In this document: in pieces, positions 9,445-18,692 of the stretch
Numbering within the stretch: position 1 is the first letter of the stretch
Layout of the letters: each line of letters begins with the position of its first letter
Assembly (NCBI RefSeq): GCF_002216855.1
Contig: NZ_CP022355.1
Coordinates: forward strand, 1,362,505 to 1,426,504
From: Paraphotobacterium marinum
GTDB lineage: Bacteria > Pseudomonadota > Gammaproteobacteria > Enterobacterales > Vibrionaceae
Reading direction: 5' to 3'
DNA: 64,000 nucleotides
Program-made: the position numbers and the translations under genes
Notes under the pieces: model-generated
The model's database searches: none
What the model was told of the DNA's origin: nothing
The model's input: the letters and a program-made list of their open reading frames with translations, nothing else

Positions 9445-10178
9445 AAATTTTCCTTATTTACTCTCATCCAATTAGTATTTAATTTGCTTCTTATTATTTC
9501 TATACGAATTCGTATGGATAAGGCCCATACAAAATAACAAAAAATACCCAGTAACATCATAAGTAGTGGCCACAACATATGAAGATCAATATTTTTGTGA
9601 CTAATTAAAGATAAAGTTGCTCCCTGATGAATACTGTTCCACCAGTAAACAGAATAATGAATAATAGGCAAATCAATAAGGCCAATTAGAGTAAAATAAC
9701 TAGCAACTTTCGATTCAAGCTTCTGACTTTTAAATGCTAATCTTATAGCAAAAATACCTAGATATATGAACAAGAGAATAAGTTCAGAAGTGAGGCGAGC
9801 ATCCCATATCCAATAAGTACCCCAAGTTGGTTTCCCCCATATGCTTCCTGTGATTAAGGTTATCACAGTGAATAATATTCCTAACGGTAACAGAGATTTA
9901 TTAACTAAATCGTTTATTTTAAATTTCCATACCAAAAAAATAAAAGAGTTGATACCAAGAATTAAATACGTAAAAAGAGAAAGTATTGCACAAGGGACAT
10001 GAATAAACATAATTCGATAAGAGTCGCCTTGTTGATAATCTGTCGGGGCAATAAATAAACCCCAAAACAAGCCTAAACCAATCAAACATATCGATGCCAT
10101 CATCAATAAACATTCATTTTTCTTCGCTAAATAATACACAACATCAAGCGATAGAAACTTGACAACAAATTTCTTCAT
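9441..10178 (-). CDS. ccmC: Haem exporter/handling protein CcmC
   Basis: A 245-residue, six-helix membrane protein with the family WWD-type motif WGKPTWGTYWIWDARL (about residues 114-129) and the histidine of MFIHVP near residue 60. CcmC loads haem onto CcmE. It is the first gene of the minus-strand ccm run, and the 286-base gap upstream, shared with divergent ccmA, should hold both promoters. Confidence 0.93.
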   Translation of the reverse strand: MKKFVVKFLSLDVVYYLAKKNECLLMMASICLIGLGLFWGLFIAPTDYQQGDSYRIMFIHVPCAILSLFTYLILGINSFIFLVWKFKINDLVNKSLLPLGILFTVITLITGSIWGKPTWGTYWIWDARLTSELILLFIYLGIFAIRLAFKSQKLESKVASYFTLIGLIDLPIIHYSVYWWNSIHQGATLSLISHKNIDLHMLWPLLMMLLGIFCYFVWALSIRIRIEIIRSKLNTNWMRVNKENL

Positions 10179-10209
10179 AAATTTTCCTTATCCTTTAATA
10201 TATCCATTT

Positions 10210-10254
10210 ATTATTTTTATTATTTTTATTATTTTTATTATTTTTATTATTTTT
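10210..10254. repeat. 9-bp tandem repeat (ATTATTTTT x5)
   Basis: Five exact copies of ATTATTTTT with partial copies at both ends, lying in the ccmC/ccmA divergent promoter region. Such a tract is prone to copy-number change and lies 31-76 bases upstream of the ccmC start. Confidence 0.9.
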
Positions 10255-10464
10255 ATTTCACTTAATTTTTAAGAAAATAGCTTAATTAAGTAAATTAGTT
10301 TGTAAAAGCTGAACGTAAGCTGAACAAGCAAAAATAGCAAAATCATTTATATTGTTTTTCAAATACTGATCGCAAATTATTTAAAATTATTCTATTTATC
10401 ATTCAATAATGAAAACTTATTATTTAAAATTTATTTATTTTTATGAAAAGTATGGATTTGGAGC

Positions 10465-11085
10465 ATGGATGTTCAAAAAGTTGCTGAAGATAATACATTA
10501 AACATAAACTTTAAAAATTTTTTAAAAATAGAGCTAAAAAATAAAGATATTTTAAAAATTAGTGGTGAAAATGGTATAGGTAAAACAACATTAATTAGAA
10601 AAATAGCTACTTTAAAATCTTTTACACAAAATGAAATATTTTGGAACGGTAAAGATATCTTTAAAGATAAAAGTGAACTTTCTGGTTATAGAAAAAAAAT
10701 AAGCTATTTGGGTCACAGCATAGCAATAAAAAAAAACTTAAGTGTTATTGAAAACATAACGCTCCACAATACTAACGCATGTAACAGTCACATCAATGAA
10801 ACTTTAAAAGTGTTAGAGTTAGAAGACTACGTGAATTATTACAGTTCACAATTATCTCAAGGATTAAAGCAAAGAGTAGCTTTGGCTCGTGTATTTTTAT
10901 CTAATGCTAAATTATATTTATTAGATGAACCTTTTACTGCCTTAGACAAAAAAATTATACAAAAGGTTGAAGATCATATTTTTGATCATTTGGCTTCCAA
11001 TAGTATTGTTATTTTTATTTCCCATGCAAACTCATCAGAAAAACATAGAAAAAGAATCAAGTATTTGAATTTAAAATATGATTAA
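10465..11085 (+). CDS. ccmA: Haem exporter ATPase CcmA
   Basis: A 206-residue ABC ATPase: Walker A GENGIGKTT near residue 34, signature LSQGLKQRVALAR, Walker B LYLLDEPFTALD, switch His in FISHA. Small size and the FTALD/LSQGLKQR details fit CcmA, which powers release of holo-CcmE. It is transcribed away from the other ccm genes. The N-terminus is odd: an upstream ATG at 10443 starts a frame (MKSMDLEHG) that looks more like a CcmA start but is one base out of register with the main frame, so the annotated start may be wrong or the 5' end may carry an extra base. Confidence 0.85.
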   Translation: MDVQKVAEDNTLNINFKNFLKIELKNKDILKISGENGIGKTTLIRKIATLKSFTQNEIFWNGKDIFKDKSELSGYRKKISYLGHSIAIKKNLSVIENITLHNTNACNSHINETLKVLELEDYVNYYSSQLSQGLKQRVALARVFLSNAKLYLLDEPFTALDKKIIQKVEDHIFDHLASNSIVIFISHANSSEKHRKRIKYLNLKYD

Positions 11086-11174
11086 AAAGCCTATATTTTA
11101 TATTTTTTTTAAAAGAAATATTTTTTTGTTGTGTAAAGTATCAATTTTAAATTTTAGTCAAATGGTGAAATTAA

Positions 11175-11438
11175 ATGAGAAGTTATAAATTAATTATTAC
11201 AATTTTAATAATATTAACATTAACATCGTGTAAAGATAAATCAAACGTAATAAATCAAGATATCAAAACAGGACTGAACTGTAATAAGAAAATGATGAAT
11301 AACAACGAGTGCTTAGCTGCAATGGATCGTCTTGCTAAATTTGTTGACTCGGGGCTTTGTTTAAGTAATAAGCCTAATAAATTATGTAATACTTCAATAA
11401 ATATTTTATCTAAACATATAAAAAATAACATAATTTAG
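11175..11438 (+). CDS. Small lipoprotein of unknown function
   Basis: An 87-residue product with a short basic start, a hydrophobic stretch of about 12 residues rich in I and L and the lipobox LTSC (Cys 19), so it should be a lipoprotein. The mature part has five more cysteines. No family recognised. It is 90 bases after ccmA and 6 bases from the end of the convergent VOC gene. Confidence 0.6.
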   Translation: MRSYKLIITILIILTLTSCKDKSNVINQDIKTGLNCNKKMMNNNECLAAMDRLAKFVDSGLCLSNKPNKLCNTSINILSKHIKNNII

Positions 11439-11444
11439 ACATAT

Positions 11445-11840
11445 TTATTTTTGTGGAACATTAAAACAAGTTGCACAAATCTTATTACCAGATGGATCTC
11501 TTAAATATGCTAAATACATTCTCATTCCCTTAGCTCCAATTCTTATACCTGGTGGGTCCTCGCAATCCTGACCTCCAGAAGATATTCCCTTAGAGTACCA
11601 TTCATCAACATCTTCTGTTTTTTGTGCTTTAAACCCAATCGTCATACCATTACCCACCGAAGCAGGTTTTCCATCTATAGGTAAAGTAACTCCAAATACA
11701 CCATCAATGGATATATATAATAACCTTTTTTTTGTGGTATCGTATTCACACTTCCCATATCCCAAAATTGGCATAACTGTATCATAAAAATATCGAGATT
11801 TATTTAAATCGTCAGTACCAACGAAAACATGACTAAACAT
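11445..11840 (-). CDS. VOC-family (glyoxalase/dioxygenase fold) protein
   Basis: A 131-residue protein with the vicinal-oxygen-chelate pattern: FSHVFVGTDDLNKSRYFYD at the start and YLRDPSGNKICATC at the end. The fold normally binds a divalent metal; His 4 and the C-terminal region would contribute, though the full ligand set is not certain. Members act as glyoxalases, fosfomycin or bleomycin resistance proteins or unknown enzymes. The RBS (GGAGG, overlapping the ATG region) is good. Confidence 0.75.
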   Translation of the reverse strand: MFSHVFVGTDDLNKSRYFYDTVMPILGYGKCEYDTTKKRLLYISIDGVFGVTLPIDGKPASVGNGMTIGFKAQKTEDVDEWYSKGISSGGQDCEDPPGIRIGAKGMRMYLAYLRDPSGNKICATCFNVPQK

Positions 11841-11981
11841 ATAACCTCCTATATAAAAAATATTAATGAATTTATTTCAAAAAACTCTAATATTCAAGTT
11901 TAAAATAATAAATTAAGTTAAGACTTTTATTGTTTATTTCAACCTTTCACTACAACGTAACTATTCTATGTGTTAATGATA

Positions 11982-12785
11982 CTAGCTAATCTCCTCTAAA
12001 TCACCAATCTTATATATTTTTAAATTAACATATCGAACAATAGAATCATCCATGAGGTGCAAAACTTCTTCCGCATGCCTTGGCTTGATATCCTCAATAT
12101 TTAAAATAGGTTTCGATAACTTTAGAGCATGAGTATGTGATAAAAGTTTTTCATATTTACTATCTGGTCGATAATACAATACTGATGAAAGTTTATGGTT
12201 TATTTCTCTTAATTCATTATTTTGCATGTTACTAACTACCGAATGAATAGCTACGCTAACATGTTCGTCATTATATTCATTTTCTTGATAATAATCTGAT
12301 ATATTGTGGAAAATATTTTCATTATCAATGGGTGCTCTGGTAATTGATTCTGCCCTTATTTTAGCCAGTTCAATACAGCCTACAGCAGCGAATGGTCCAT
12401 TTACAGATTCATATATTTTTTGATACAAATCACACAGAGAGTCCCCTTTATCAAAAGAAAAGTAATTAACCAAATGTGTAACTGGGGTGTTTTTGGGTAC
12501 AACAAATAAACCAGATGTAACAAACTCAGGCCCCCACATCAAGGGATCTCTTTCGGTTCGGGTTTGATCTGTTCTGCTAGAGTACATTGTACCATTTAAC
12601 ATAATACAGTCACCCAAATTATATGCACCCTGTGGAGAGGCTAATTCAAAGCCATAATCAAAATCACTTGCTAAAAACCTCTTATTTTTAAGTTTTTCAG
12701 GCAATATCCCTTCTATAACGTTATCTACATGGCCTATATAAGCAAGTTTAACGGAATAATCTAATAAACATTTAACTTCATACAT
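11982..12785 (-). CDS. Protein of unknown function
   Basis: A 267-residue soluble protein. I see no signal peptide, membrane helix or family motif that I recognise. It has a GYxFELxSPQGAYNLGDC-like stretch near residues 45-60 and a well-formed, low-ambiguity coding pattern throughout, so it is a real gene. It stands alone, with a 7-bp tandem repeat about 95 bases upstream. Confidence 0.6.
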   Translation of the reverse strand: MYEVKCLLDYSVKLAYIGHVDNVIEGILPEKLKNKRFLASDFDYGFELASPQGAYNLGDCIMLNGTMYSSRTDQTRTERDPLMWGPEFVTSGLFVVPKNTPVTHLVNYFSFDKGDSLCDLYQKIYESVNGPFAAVGCIELAKIRAESITRAPIDNENIFHNISDYYQENEYNDEHVSVAIHSVVSNMQNNELREINHKLSSVLYYRPDSKYEKLLSHTHALKLSKPILNIEDIKPRHAEEVLHLMDDSIVRYVNLKIYKIGDLEEIS

Positions 12786-12879
12786 ATTAATTTTCTATAT
12801 AAATTTAAAATAAAACCAACAATTTTAGCATGTAATTATTTTAAAAAATTACAGAATATTATAGAGATTTGCTCAAGCC

Positions 12880-12920
12880 TAATCACTAATCACTAATCAC
12901 TAATCACTAATCACTAATCA
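12880..12920. repeat. 7-bp tandem repeat (TAATCAC x5.9)
   Basis: Five full copies of TAATCAC and six bases of a sixth, between the unknown gene (upstream side) and the DUF2165 gene. Too short for CRISPR; a simple variable-number repeat. Confidence 0.95.
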
Positions 12921-12981
12921 AAACAGTATAACCAAGCACCCACCATAGTGATATCCCAAATATCATTGATCATTATTCATG

Positions 12982-13497
12982 TTAACTCTGTAAGTTTTTT
13001 GGTGTAGGTATTAATATATATATTACAGAGAGCATAATAAATAATGAAAATGTATAAGCCTTCATCTGCCCATTCCATTTATTAGCCCACATTGCGAACC
13101 ACTCACCACCAACTACCGCAAAACCAAAATACCATACCGCAATAGCAACAGTTGCGCCTCCAATAAAGAAAGCTTGTCCTAAGGAAAAATTGTTTTTGTT
13201 GACATTAAAAAACATAATAATGGCACCAATTACACATAAAATTCCTGCAATTATCTCAAATAATATAATAAGGTTGTATAAAATATGATGCCATAATGGA
13301 GAAGTTATAGCTCTGTGAATAATATTCTTGCCATCAAAAAAAGGTTCCATATCATCCATTGAAAGCACATGCTGTACAAAGGCAAAATTAGTTTCATAAT
13401 CAATTATATTTCCATAACCAACAATTAAACAAAAAAAACCAACAAAAAAAGCAATCAAAGCTTTTGATAGCGCATGTACAAATTTAAGTATCAACAT
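12982..13497 (-). CDS. DUF2165 family small membrane protein
   Basis: A 171-residue protein with four membrane helices. The first third (helix, then GYGNIIDYETNFAFVQHVLSMDD, abbreviated: NIIDY...NFAFVQHVLSMD) is the conserved signature of the DUF2165 family. Function is unknown for the family. It is monocistronic between the unknown gene and dbpA. Confidence 0.8.
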   Translation of the reverse strand: MLILKFVHALSKALIAFFVGFFCLIVGYGNIIDYETNFAFVQHVLSMDDMEPFFDGKNIIHRAITSPLWHHILYNLIILFEIIAGILCVIGAIIMFFNVNKNNFSLGQAFFIGGATVAIAVWYFGFAVVGGEWFAMWANKWNGQMKAYTFSLFIMLSVIYILIPTPKNLQS

Positions 13498-13732
13498 AAA
13501 AACTAACTTACTAATTATTAACTTAAACTAATTATAGTATGGAAAGTTAAAAAGCGGATTACCCAAACTAAACCACTGAAGAGCATGAGTAAAACTTTTG
13601 TATCTCTAACATTAATGATATAAAAAAAGATTGAATATGGTTAATGATTATGCTGTAAGTTTAATATACACAATGTATTCATTAATCTTCAAAATAATTA
13701 ACAAAGTTGCAATTAATCCAATAGATAAACTC

Positions 13733-15115
13733 TTATCTAATTAGACGCGCTCTAAATGATCGTCCTTTGAGTTTATCCGTAGTAATTTTTTTTATAGCTT
13801 TATTAGACTTAGACAACTTAATTGCAACATATGAAGTATTATCAAAAATATTTATTAGACCTATATCTTCACCTCTAATATCTGGATGATTAGTCAAAGC
13901 ACCAAGGATGTCACCAGCACGTATTTTTTGTTTTTTTCCAGCATTGATTTGTACTGTATTAAATTTAGGTTTATAGACATCAAACTTTGAAAAATCATTC
14001 TCTAGAAAATCAATAGTGATGCCCAAAAGATCTTCAAGAAAAATAATTTTTTGTAAATCATTATCAGATATTAAAGAACAAGCTAACCCATTATTTCCAG
14101 CTCTTCCAGTACGGCCTATTCGATGCGTGTAGACAGAACTATCAAAAGGTAAGTCAAAATTTATAACCAAGTCTAAGTTATTAACGTCTATACCTCTTGC
14201 AGCAACATCCGTTGCAATTAAAACTGTAACACTTTTATTTAAAAATTGAACTAAAACTTGGTTTCTGTCTTTTTGTTCTAAATCACCATGTAAAGACTTA
14301 GTTGTGAAACCCTCTTTTTTTATTAATTCTTCTAATTGTTTAACTCGCTTTTTTGTATTACAAAAAATAATACAGCTTTCAGGCTTATGAGTAGAAAGCA
14401 GAGAAGAAATAAGTGATATCTTATCTTCATCATTTTTAGCTTTATAAAATTTTTGAGTTATATTGGTCTTGCTTGAGGTGGACTTTACTTTAATAAAAAT
14501 AGGTTCTTTCATAATATGATTTGATATTTCTGAAATTTCTTTTGGATATGTCGCACTAAACAATAAATTCTGACGTCTATCAGGCAACTTTTCTATTAAA
14601 TCATCAATTGTATCTTTAAAGCCCATCTCCAACATTCTATCAGCTTCATCTAAAATAAAGCTTTGGATGTTTGAAAAGTTAATCCTTTGTTTAAGTAAAT
14701 GGTCATGAACTCTTCCTGGTGTTCCGACGATCACATGCGCCCCATGCTTTAGTGAAGAAATTTGAGGACCGTAAGGCATCCCCCCACAGATAGTTAATAT
14801 TTTTACATTGTGTATTTTTTTTGCTAACTTTCTTAATTCATTTGCAACTTGGTCAGCTAGCTCCCTTGTTGGACATAAAATAAGTGACTGTAACCGAAAA
14901 ACTTTAACATCTAATTGATTTAATAACCCTAAACCAAATGCTGCTGTTTTACCAGAACCAGTCTGAGCTTCAACAATAACATCTTTCTTTTGAAGAATAT
15001 ATGGAATACTTTGTTTTTGAACATCAGTCATTTTTACATAATTGAGGTCCCCCAATCCTTGCAAAAGTTCTTGTTTTAATTCTATTTCAGAAAACAAATT
15101 ATTTTGATTGTTCAA
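13733..15115 (-). CDS. dbpA: ATP-dependent RNA helicase DbpA
   Basis: A 460-residue DEAD-box helicase. Q-motif near residue 33, AQTGSGKT (50-57), PTRELA, GG, TPGR, DEAD (156-159), SAT, ARGID and HRIGRTGR are all present. The C-terminal about 75 residues (INAGKKQKIRAGDILGALTN, then a YVAI strand) are the DbpA-type RNA-binding domain that recognises hairpin 92 of 23S rRNA, which separates it from RhlB, RhlE and SrmB. Length matches E. coli DbpA (457). It acts in late 50S subunit assembly. Confidence 0.92.
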   Translation of the reverse strand: MNNQNNLFSEIELKQELLQGLGDLNYVKMTDVQKQSIPYILQKKDVIVEAQTGSGKTAAFGLGLLNQLDVKVFRLQSLILCPTRELADQVANELRKLAKKIHNVKILTICGGMPYGPQISSLKHGAHVIVGTPGRVHDHLLKQRINFSNIQSFILDEADRMLEMGFKDTIDDLIEKLPDRRQNLLFSATYPKEISEISNHIMKEPIFIKVKSTSSKTNITQKFYKAKNDEDKISLISSLLSTHKPESCIIFCNTKKRVKQLEELIKKEGFTTKSLHGDLEQKDRNQVLVQFLNKSVTVLIATDVAARGIDVNNLDLVINFDLPFDSSVYTHRIGRTGRAGNNGLACSLISDNDLQKIIFLEDLLGITIDFLENDFSKFDVYKPKFNTVQINAGKKQKIRAGDILGALTNHPDIRGEDIGLINIFDNTSYVAIKLSKSNKAIKKITTDKLKGRSFRARLIR

Positions 15116-15253
15116 AGTTATAACTCCTCATTTTAGACATTTTCACTCAATTGTAAAATTTATGAACTCTATCACAATGTAAAATTTAAACAACAAAATT
15201 TATAACTCAATTTGAATATATTAGTTAATTAAATCTACTGATTCAAAGTTTAA

Positions 15254-15545
15254 TTAAACAATTAAACTAAATATTAAAAAATATAAGTAACCCCCCAACT
15301 CAACATGTGCATTTATTCCCTGATTAATGCACTCACACAAGTGGGAATAGTGAATAAAAGACAAACTTACCTTCCAGTCATCATTTATATTAGTTCCTAA
15401 ACCAATTGTGTCTCTGAATGTAAAGCGCATTCCCAAATATCGTTCACCAATGTTTTTTGACTAATATATCCAGGTTAAATATCTCATCATTTTCCTGTTT
15501 ATGTTGTTAAAAATTGTAAAATGAAATCTGACTGATTCATATTGT
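15254..15545 (-). pseudogene. Remnant of a PagL-like lipid A 3-O-deacylase
   Basis: The 3' part reads without interruption from 15454 to 15254 and contains FRDTIGLGT, the active-site motif HYSH (His-Ser) and NQGIN, which match the C-terminal half of PagL outer-membrane lipid A deacylases. Reading further upstream in the same frame there is TWIY, then an in-frame TAG, and no signal peptide or convincing N-terminal half follows. The gene is therefore broken. PagL removes the 3-O acyl chain of lipid A; its loss would leave that modification absent. Confidence 0.6.
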
Positions 15546-15711
15546 TTTTAAGTAATATAAACCTGATTAGTCTTTTATTTATGAGACTTAATTTCTTTAA
15601 TTTTGGGATGAGATTTTTTGTTTACAATAAAGTTATAGTGCATTAAAGTAATATATAAGATGCATTAAAAGTCCTTAGAATTTTTAAAAGATTTTTCGTT
15701 TGAATTTATAT

Positions 15712-16818
15712 TTAGTCAAATAACATTGAAAAATAAATGGCAAATGTACTTAACAATACCATACCATACAAAGCATTTGTTTTCTTTGCGCTGAAAGTTA
15801 TCATGCTTATCAAAAAGGTTAAAATCATAATAACCATAGAAGTGTTTTCCATACCCAAGATAAGAGATTGATTCATAATTTGGCTAATAATTAGAACAGC
15901 AGGCACGGTTAAACAAATAGTTGCTACAGCTGATCCCATACACAAGTTTATTGAGCGCTGTAACTGATCTCTGTAAGCAGACTGAATAGCACAAACACCT
16001 TCTGGAGCTAAAACAAGTAATGCAACCAAAAAACCACCTAATTTACTCGGCAAGCCTACTCTCTCTATACTGAAATCCAAAAATAATGATAAGTTTTTTG
16101 ATAAAAGGATCATCACTATTAAACCAATTACTAAAGCAATAATATGATAAAATGTTTTAATAGCCGGTTCATCATCATGCGGCTTTTCTTCTTCAATTTC
16201 AATTGAAAATTTAAAATAATCCTTATGTGTTATTGTTTGTTTAATTAAGAATGTAACATAAAGGACAATGCTTACACCAATGACCAAAAAAGATTGAGCC
16301 GATGAAAAAGTACCTTCCGATGTTGATTTTGTGTAATTTGGTAATATTAAACAAATAGTAATTAAAGGAATTAAAACAGCAAGATATGCACTTGCACCTT
16401 CTATATTGAATAATTGCTGTTTATGTTTTAGACCTCCAGTAAGCAAGCTTAAACCAGCAAATCCATTAATCGCAATCATAATCACGGCAAACATAGTATC
16501 TCTGGCAAGAGTGGGATCTCCTTTACCTATGAACATCATAGTAATAATTAGTGCAACTTCTATCGAAATCACTGACAGTGTAAGAATTAGAGTACCGTAT
16601 GGTTCACCAAACTTTTCTGCTAGCCAGTCTGCATGTCGAACGATATTAAATGCACAATACAACATTATAATAAAAATAAAAAAAGTAGATAAAAGTACTG
16701 CAAAGTTATTTAAATTTGAGGGAGTAAAGTTTTGAAAACCAAAATTTAGGATGATGTAAACAATAATTGCGAGAATTAAACCTAATTCATTCAACAGTTT
16801 AGATTTATTAAATACCAT
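15712..16818 (-). CDS. chaA: Sodium-potassium/proton antiporter ChaA-like (Ca2+:H+ antiporter family)
   Basis: A 368-residue protein with eleven or so helices. AEKFGEPYGTLILTLSV followed by an EV in helix 3 and the LAPEGVCAIQSA stretch in the second half are the two acidic alpha-repeats of the CaCA cation exchangers, and the length equals E. coli ChaA (366). It exports Na+, K+ or Ca2+ in exchange for protons across the inner membrane. The gene is followed by no partner and lies downstream of a decayed permease gene. Confidence 0.88.
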   Translation of the reverse strand: MVFNKSKLLNELGLILAIIVYIILNFGFQNFTPSNLNNFAVLLSTFFIFIIMLYCAFNIVRHADWLAEKFGEPYGTLILTLSVISIEVALIITMMFIGKGDPTLARDTMFAVIMIAINGFAGLSLLTGGLKHKQQLFNIEGASAYLAVLIPLITICLILPNYTKSTSEGTFSSAQSFLVIGVSIVLYVTFLIKQTITHKDYFKFSIEIEEEKPHDDEPAIKTFYHIIALVIGLIVMILLSKNLSLFLDFSIERVGLPSKLGGFLVALLVLAPEGVCAIQSAYRDQLQRSINLCMGSAVATICLTVPAVLIISQIMNQSLILGMENTSMVIMILTFLISMITFSAKKTNALYGMVLLSTFAIYFSMLFD

Positions 16819-16964
16819 AATTTAACCTTTCCTTAGAAATCAATTAATCTTTTATCAAAAAATATAATATATTAAAAAGTACTTTATCTAATACAATTGT
16901 TTTATACCAAATTATTCTTAGTGTGCCAACTTTACCAATATATTTAGTATTATTTTTCTTGAAT

Positions 16965-17260
16965 TCATTCAACTCTCTGTTTAACAATAGCCCAAATAAA
17001 ATATAGGGTTCCAATAATTGGAGTAATTAAACCTGCAGGAATTTCTGCTGGGTAAAATAATTACCTTGATAAACATTCTGAAAACACTCCCAAAATTACT
17101 CCTAAAAAACACAAGCATAAATTGAACTATAGGTTTAATATAATAATATGAGGTGCTATCAGCCCTATAAAACCAAGAAGTACATTTGTTGAAATAACTG
17201 CCGAGGTTTGAATAGTTGCCAACAGAAAAAGAATAATTTGAATTGTAAAAAATTAAATGT
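16965..17260 (-). pseudogene. Decayed FecCD/BtuC-type iron or cobalamin permease
   Basis: Conceptual translation on the minus strand gives LLGFIGLIAPHI, then, past a stop and frame change, FLGVILGVFSECLSR, another stop, then PAEIPAGLITPIIGTLYFIW and the C-terminal end near 16965. These are the consecutive signatures of the last third of a FecCD-family siderophore permease. At least two stops interrupt it and the first two thirds are gone, so this is true decay, not a single sequencing slip. Confidence 0.7.
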
Positions 17261-17414
17261 CAGAAATAAAGTTTATGAAATCAATATATTAGAGCACTTT
17301 CATTCTGAAAGTGTGAGATTAAAGAAAGATTTAAAACTGTAAAATCAATAAATATTTTTTAAACTAGATGAGGTTATTGAATGATATTTTATGCAATTCA
17401 ACTAACCTAAAAGC

Positions 17415-17813
17415 TTAATTTTGATTAAATATATTGTTTCTTATATTTAATGCTAAATCTTCCGAGATTTTTGGAGAACTTCTTTTTAAACTGTGTGTTT
17501 TTTGGGGAGTTTTAAATATAGCTTTTGATTCATCGAAAACAAGTTCGCCTTCAGCAAAATCACGTTTTTGATCAATTGGTGTTGTACTTGCAGAAACAAA
17601 ACTTAATCTAATAATATCACTAATTTCTTTATAAAAAATCAACCAAAAATACTTATCAGATTTGCTTGCTTTTGGTTCAATATCCAGTCGTTTTATTTCA
17701 AATAAAATAATTTCTTTATTTTCAAAAAAATACAGCCATTCAACATCTAAAATATGTTTTTTATTAAAATTATTATTGTTTTTATTATACTCGTATTCCA
17801 CTTTATCCCTCAT
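17415..17813 (-). CDS. Unknown protein downstream of SIR2 gene
   Basis: A 132-residue protein with no recognised domain, signal or helix. The first part (ILDVEWLYFFENKEIILFEI) is beta-rich; the C-terminal part is basic and polar. It follows the SIR2 gene by 48 bases in the same direction and ends before the decayed permease. The pairing suggests a two-gene unit, but its role (effector partner, regulator or bystander) is inference only. Confidence 0.5.
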   Translation of the reverse strand: MRDKVEYEYNKNNNNFNKKHILDVEWLYFFENKEIILFEIKRLDIEPKASKSDKYFWLIFYKEISDIIRLSFVSASTTPIDQKRDFAEGELVFDESKAIFKTPQKTHSLKRSSPKISEDLALNIRNNIFNQN

Positions 17814-17861
17814 CTAAAATGAACAAATAATCAAAAAATTTTTATCTAGAAAAAAATATTC

Positions 17862-18677
17862 CTAAGATAATTTTTTATTTAATTTGGTTAAGAATTTTTC
17901 AGTAGCTTCTTTAGGTGAGTCACTTTCCTCTTCAGGAGTAATAACACTAATTCCCCATTGTTCAAATACTAATTTTTGCACAGGATTAGGCTTATGCATG
18001 AATATATAAGATTTGGGTTGTGTCGTTGCATAATTATTTTTTTTCCATAATTTTGTAAGCTTATAAAATAAAATTCTTAAGTTTATATCACTCAACCCAT
18101 ACCCTATAAACAATACCGACTTACCTAACAAATCTGATCGAAGTTTAATATCTAGTGGTGTTTCAAATTCTAATCTTTCATAATAACTAGTGGCATCTAA
18201 AACAATTGAATCGTCATCATCAAAGTCACCATGAAATTTAATAATTTGCGTAACATTTTCTTTTAATTGAGTTAAGTCAGCAACAGAACAGATTTTTGTG
18301 TATGGTTTATTGTAATATTGAAAGGCAATCTCCAACCAACGATCATAATTAGTAGTATAAATAATGTTAAATGCAGAGTTAACAATAAGTTCGTGAATTT
18401 TACTTGATGATATCTCTTTTGCATTGGAGTGCCATTCTCTATCCATCCAGCTCCTTAAGGGACCAATACTTCCGGTTTTAATACGATAGTATTCGGCTAA
18501 GTCCCAATGAGTACCATATGATTTAAATTCATCTGGATCAAAACCCATCTCTAAGGCAATCTTATCTATTAAACTATTCCAGTCTGGGACATCCATGTTC
18601 CTAGATATACCTGCACCAATGAATAAAATTAAATTACCTTCTTTGTATGCATTAATTAATTGATCGTGCATTATCAA
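17862..18677 (-). CDS. SIR2-like domain protein (putative NAD-cleaving effector)
   Basis: A 271-residue protein made almost wholly of a SIR2-like Rossmann domain: GAGIS (21-25) binding NAD, TTNYD (108-112) and KFHGD (147-151) carrying the Asn and His used for catalysis, and GYGLSD (192-197). There are no zinc cysteines, as in the SIR2_2-type proteins found in phage-defence systems, where the domain cleaves NAD+ after infection. No sensor domain is fused, so any trigger would come from another protein; the 132-residue gene downstream is the obvious candidate. It starts 16 bases after yibL and may be co-transcribed with manA-epmC-yibL. Defence is inferred from the family, not shown. Confidence 0.75.
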   Translation of the reverse strand: MIMHDQLINAYKEGNLILFIGAGISRNMDVPDWNSLIDKIALEMGFDPDEFKSYGTHWDLAEYYRIKTGSIGPLRSWMDREWHSNAKEISSSKIHELIVNSAFNIIYTTNYDRWLEIAFQYYNKPYTKICSVADLTQLKENVTQIIKFHGDFDDDDSIVLDATSYYERLEFETPLDIKLRSDLLGKSVLFIGYGLSDINLRILFYKLTKLWKKNNYATTQPKSYIFMHKPNPVQKLVFEQWGISVITPEEESDSPKEATEKFLTKLNKKLS

Positions 18678-18692
18678 ATAATCCTAACAATA

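Noticed and set aside
12880..12920. Repeat array as a CRISPR
   Set aside because: 7-bp head-to-tail units without spacers.
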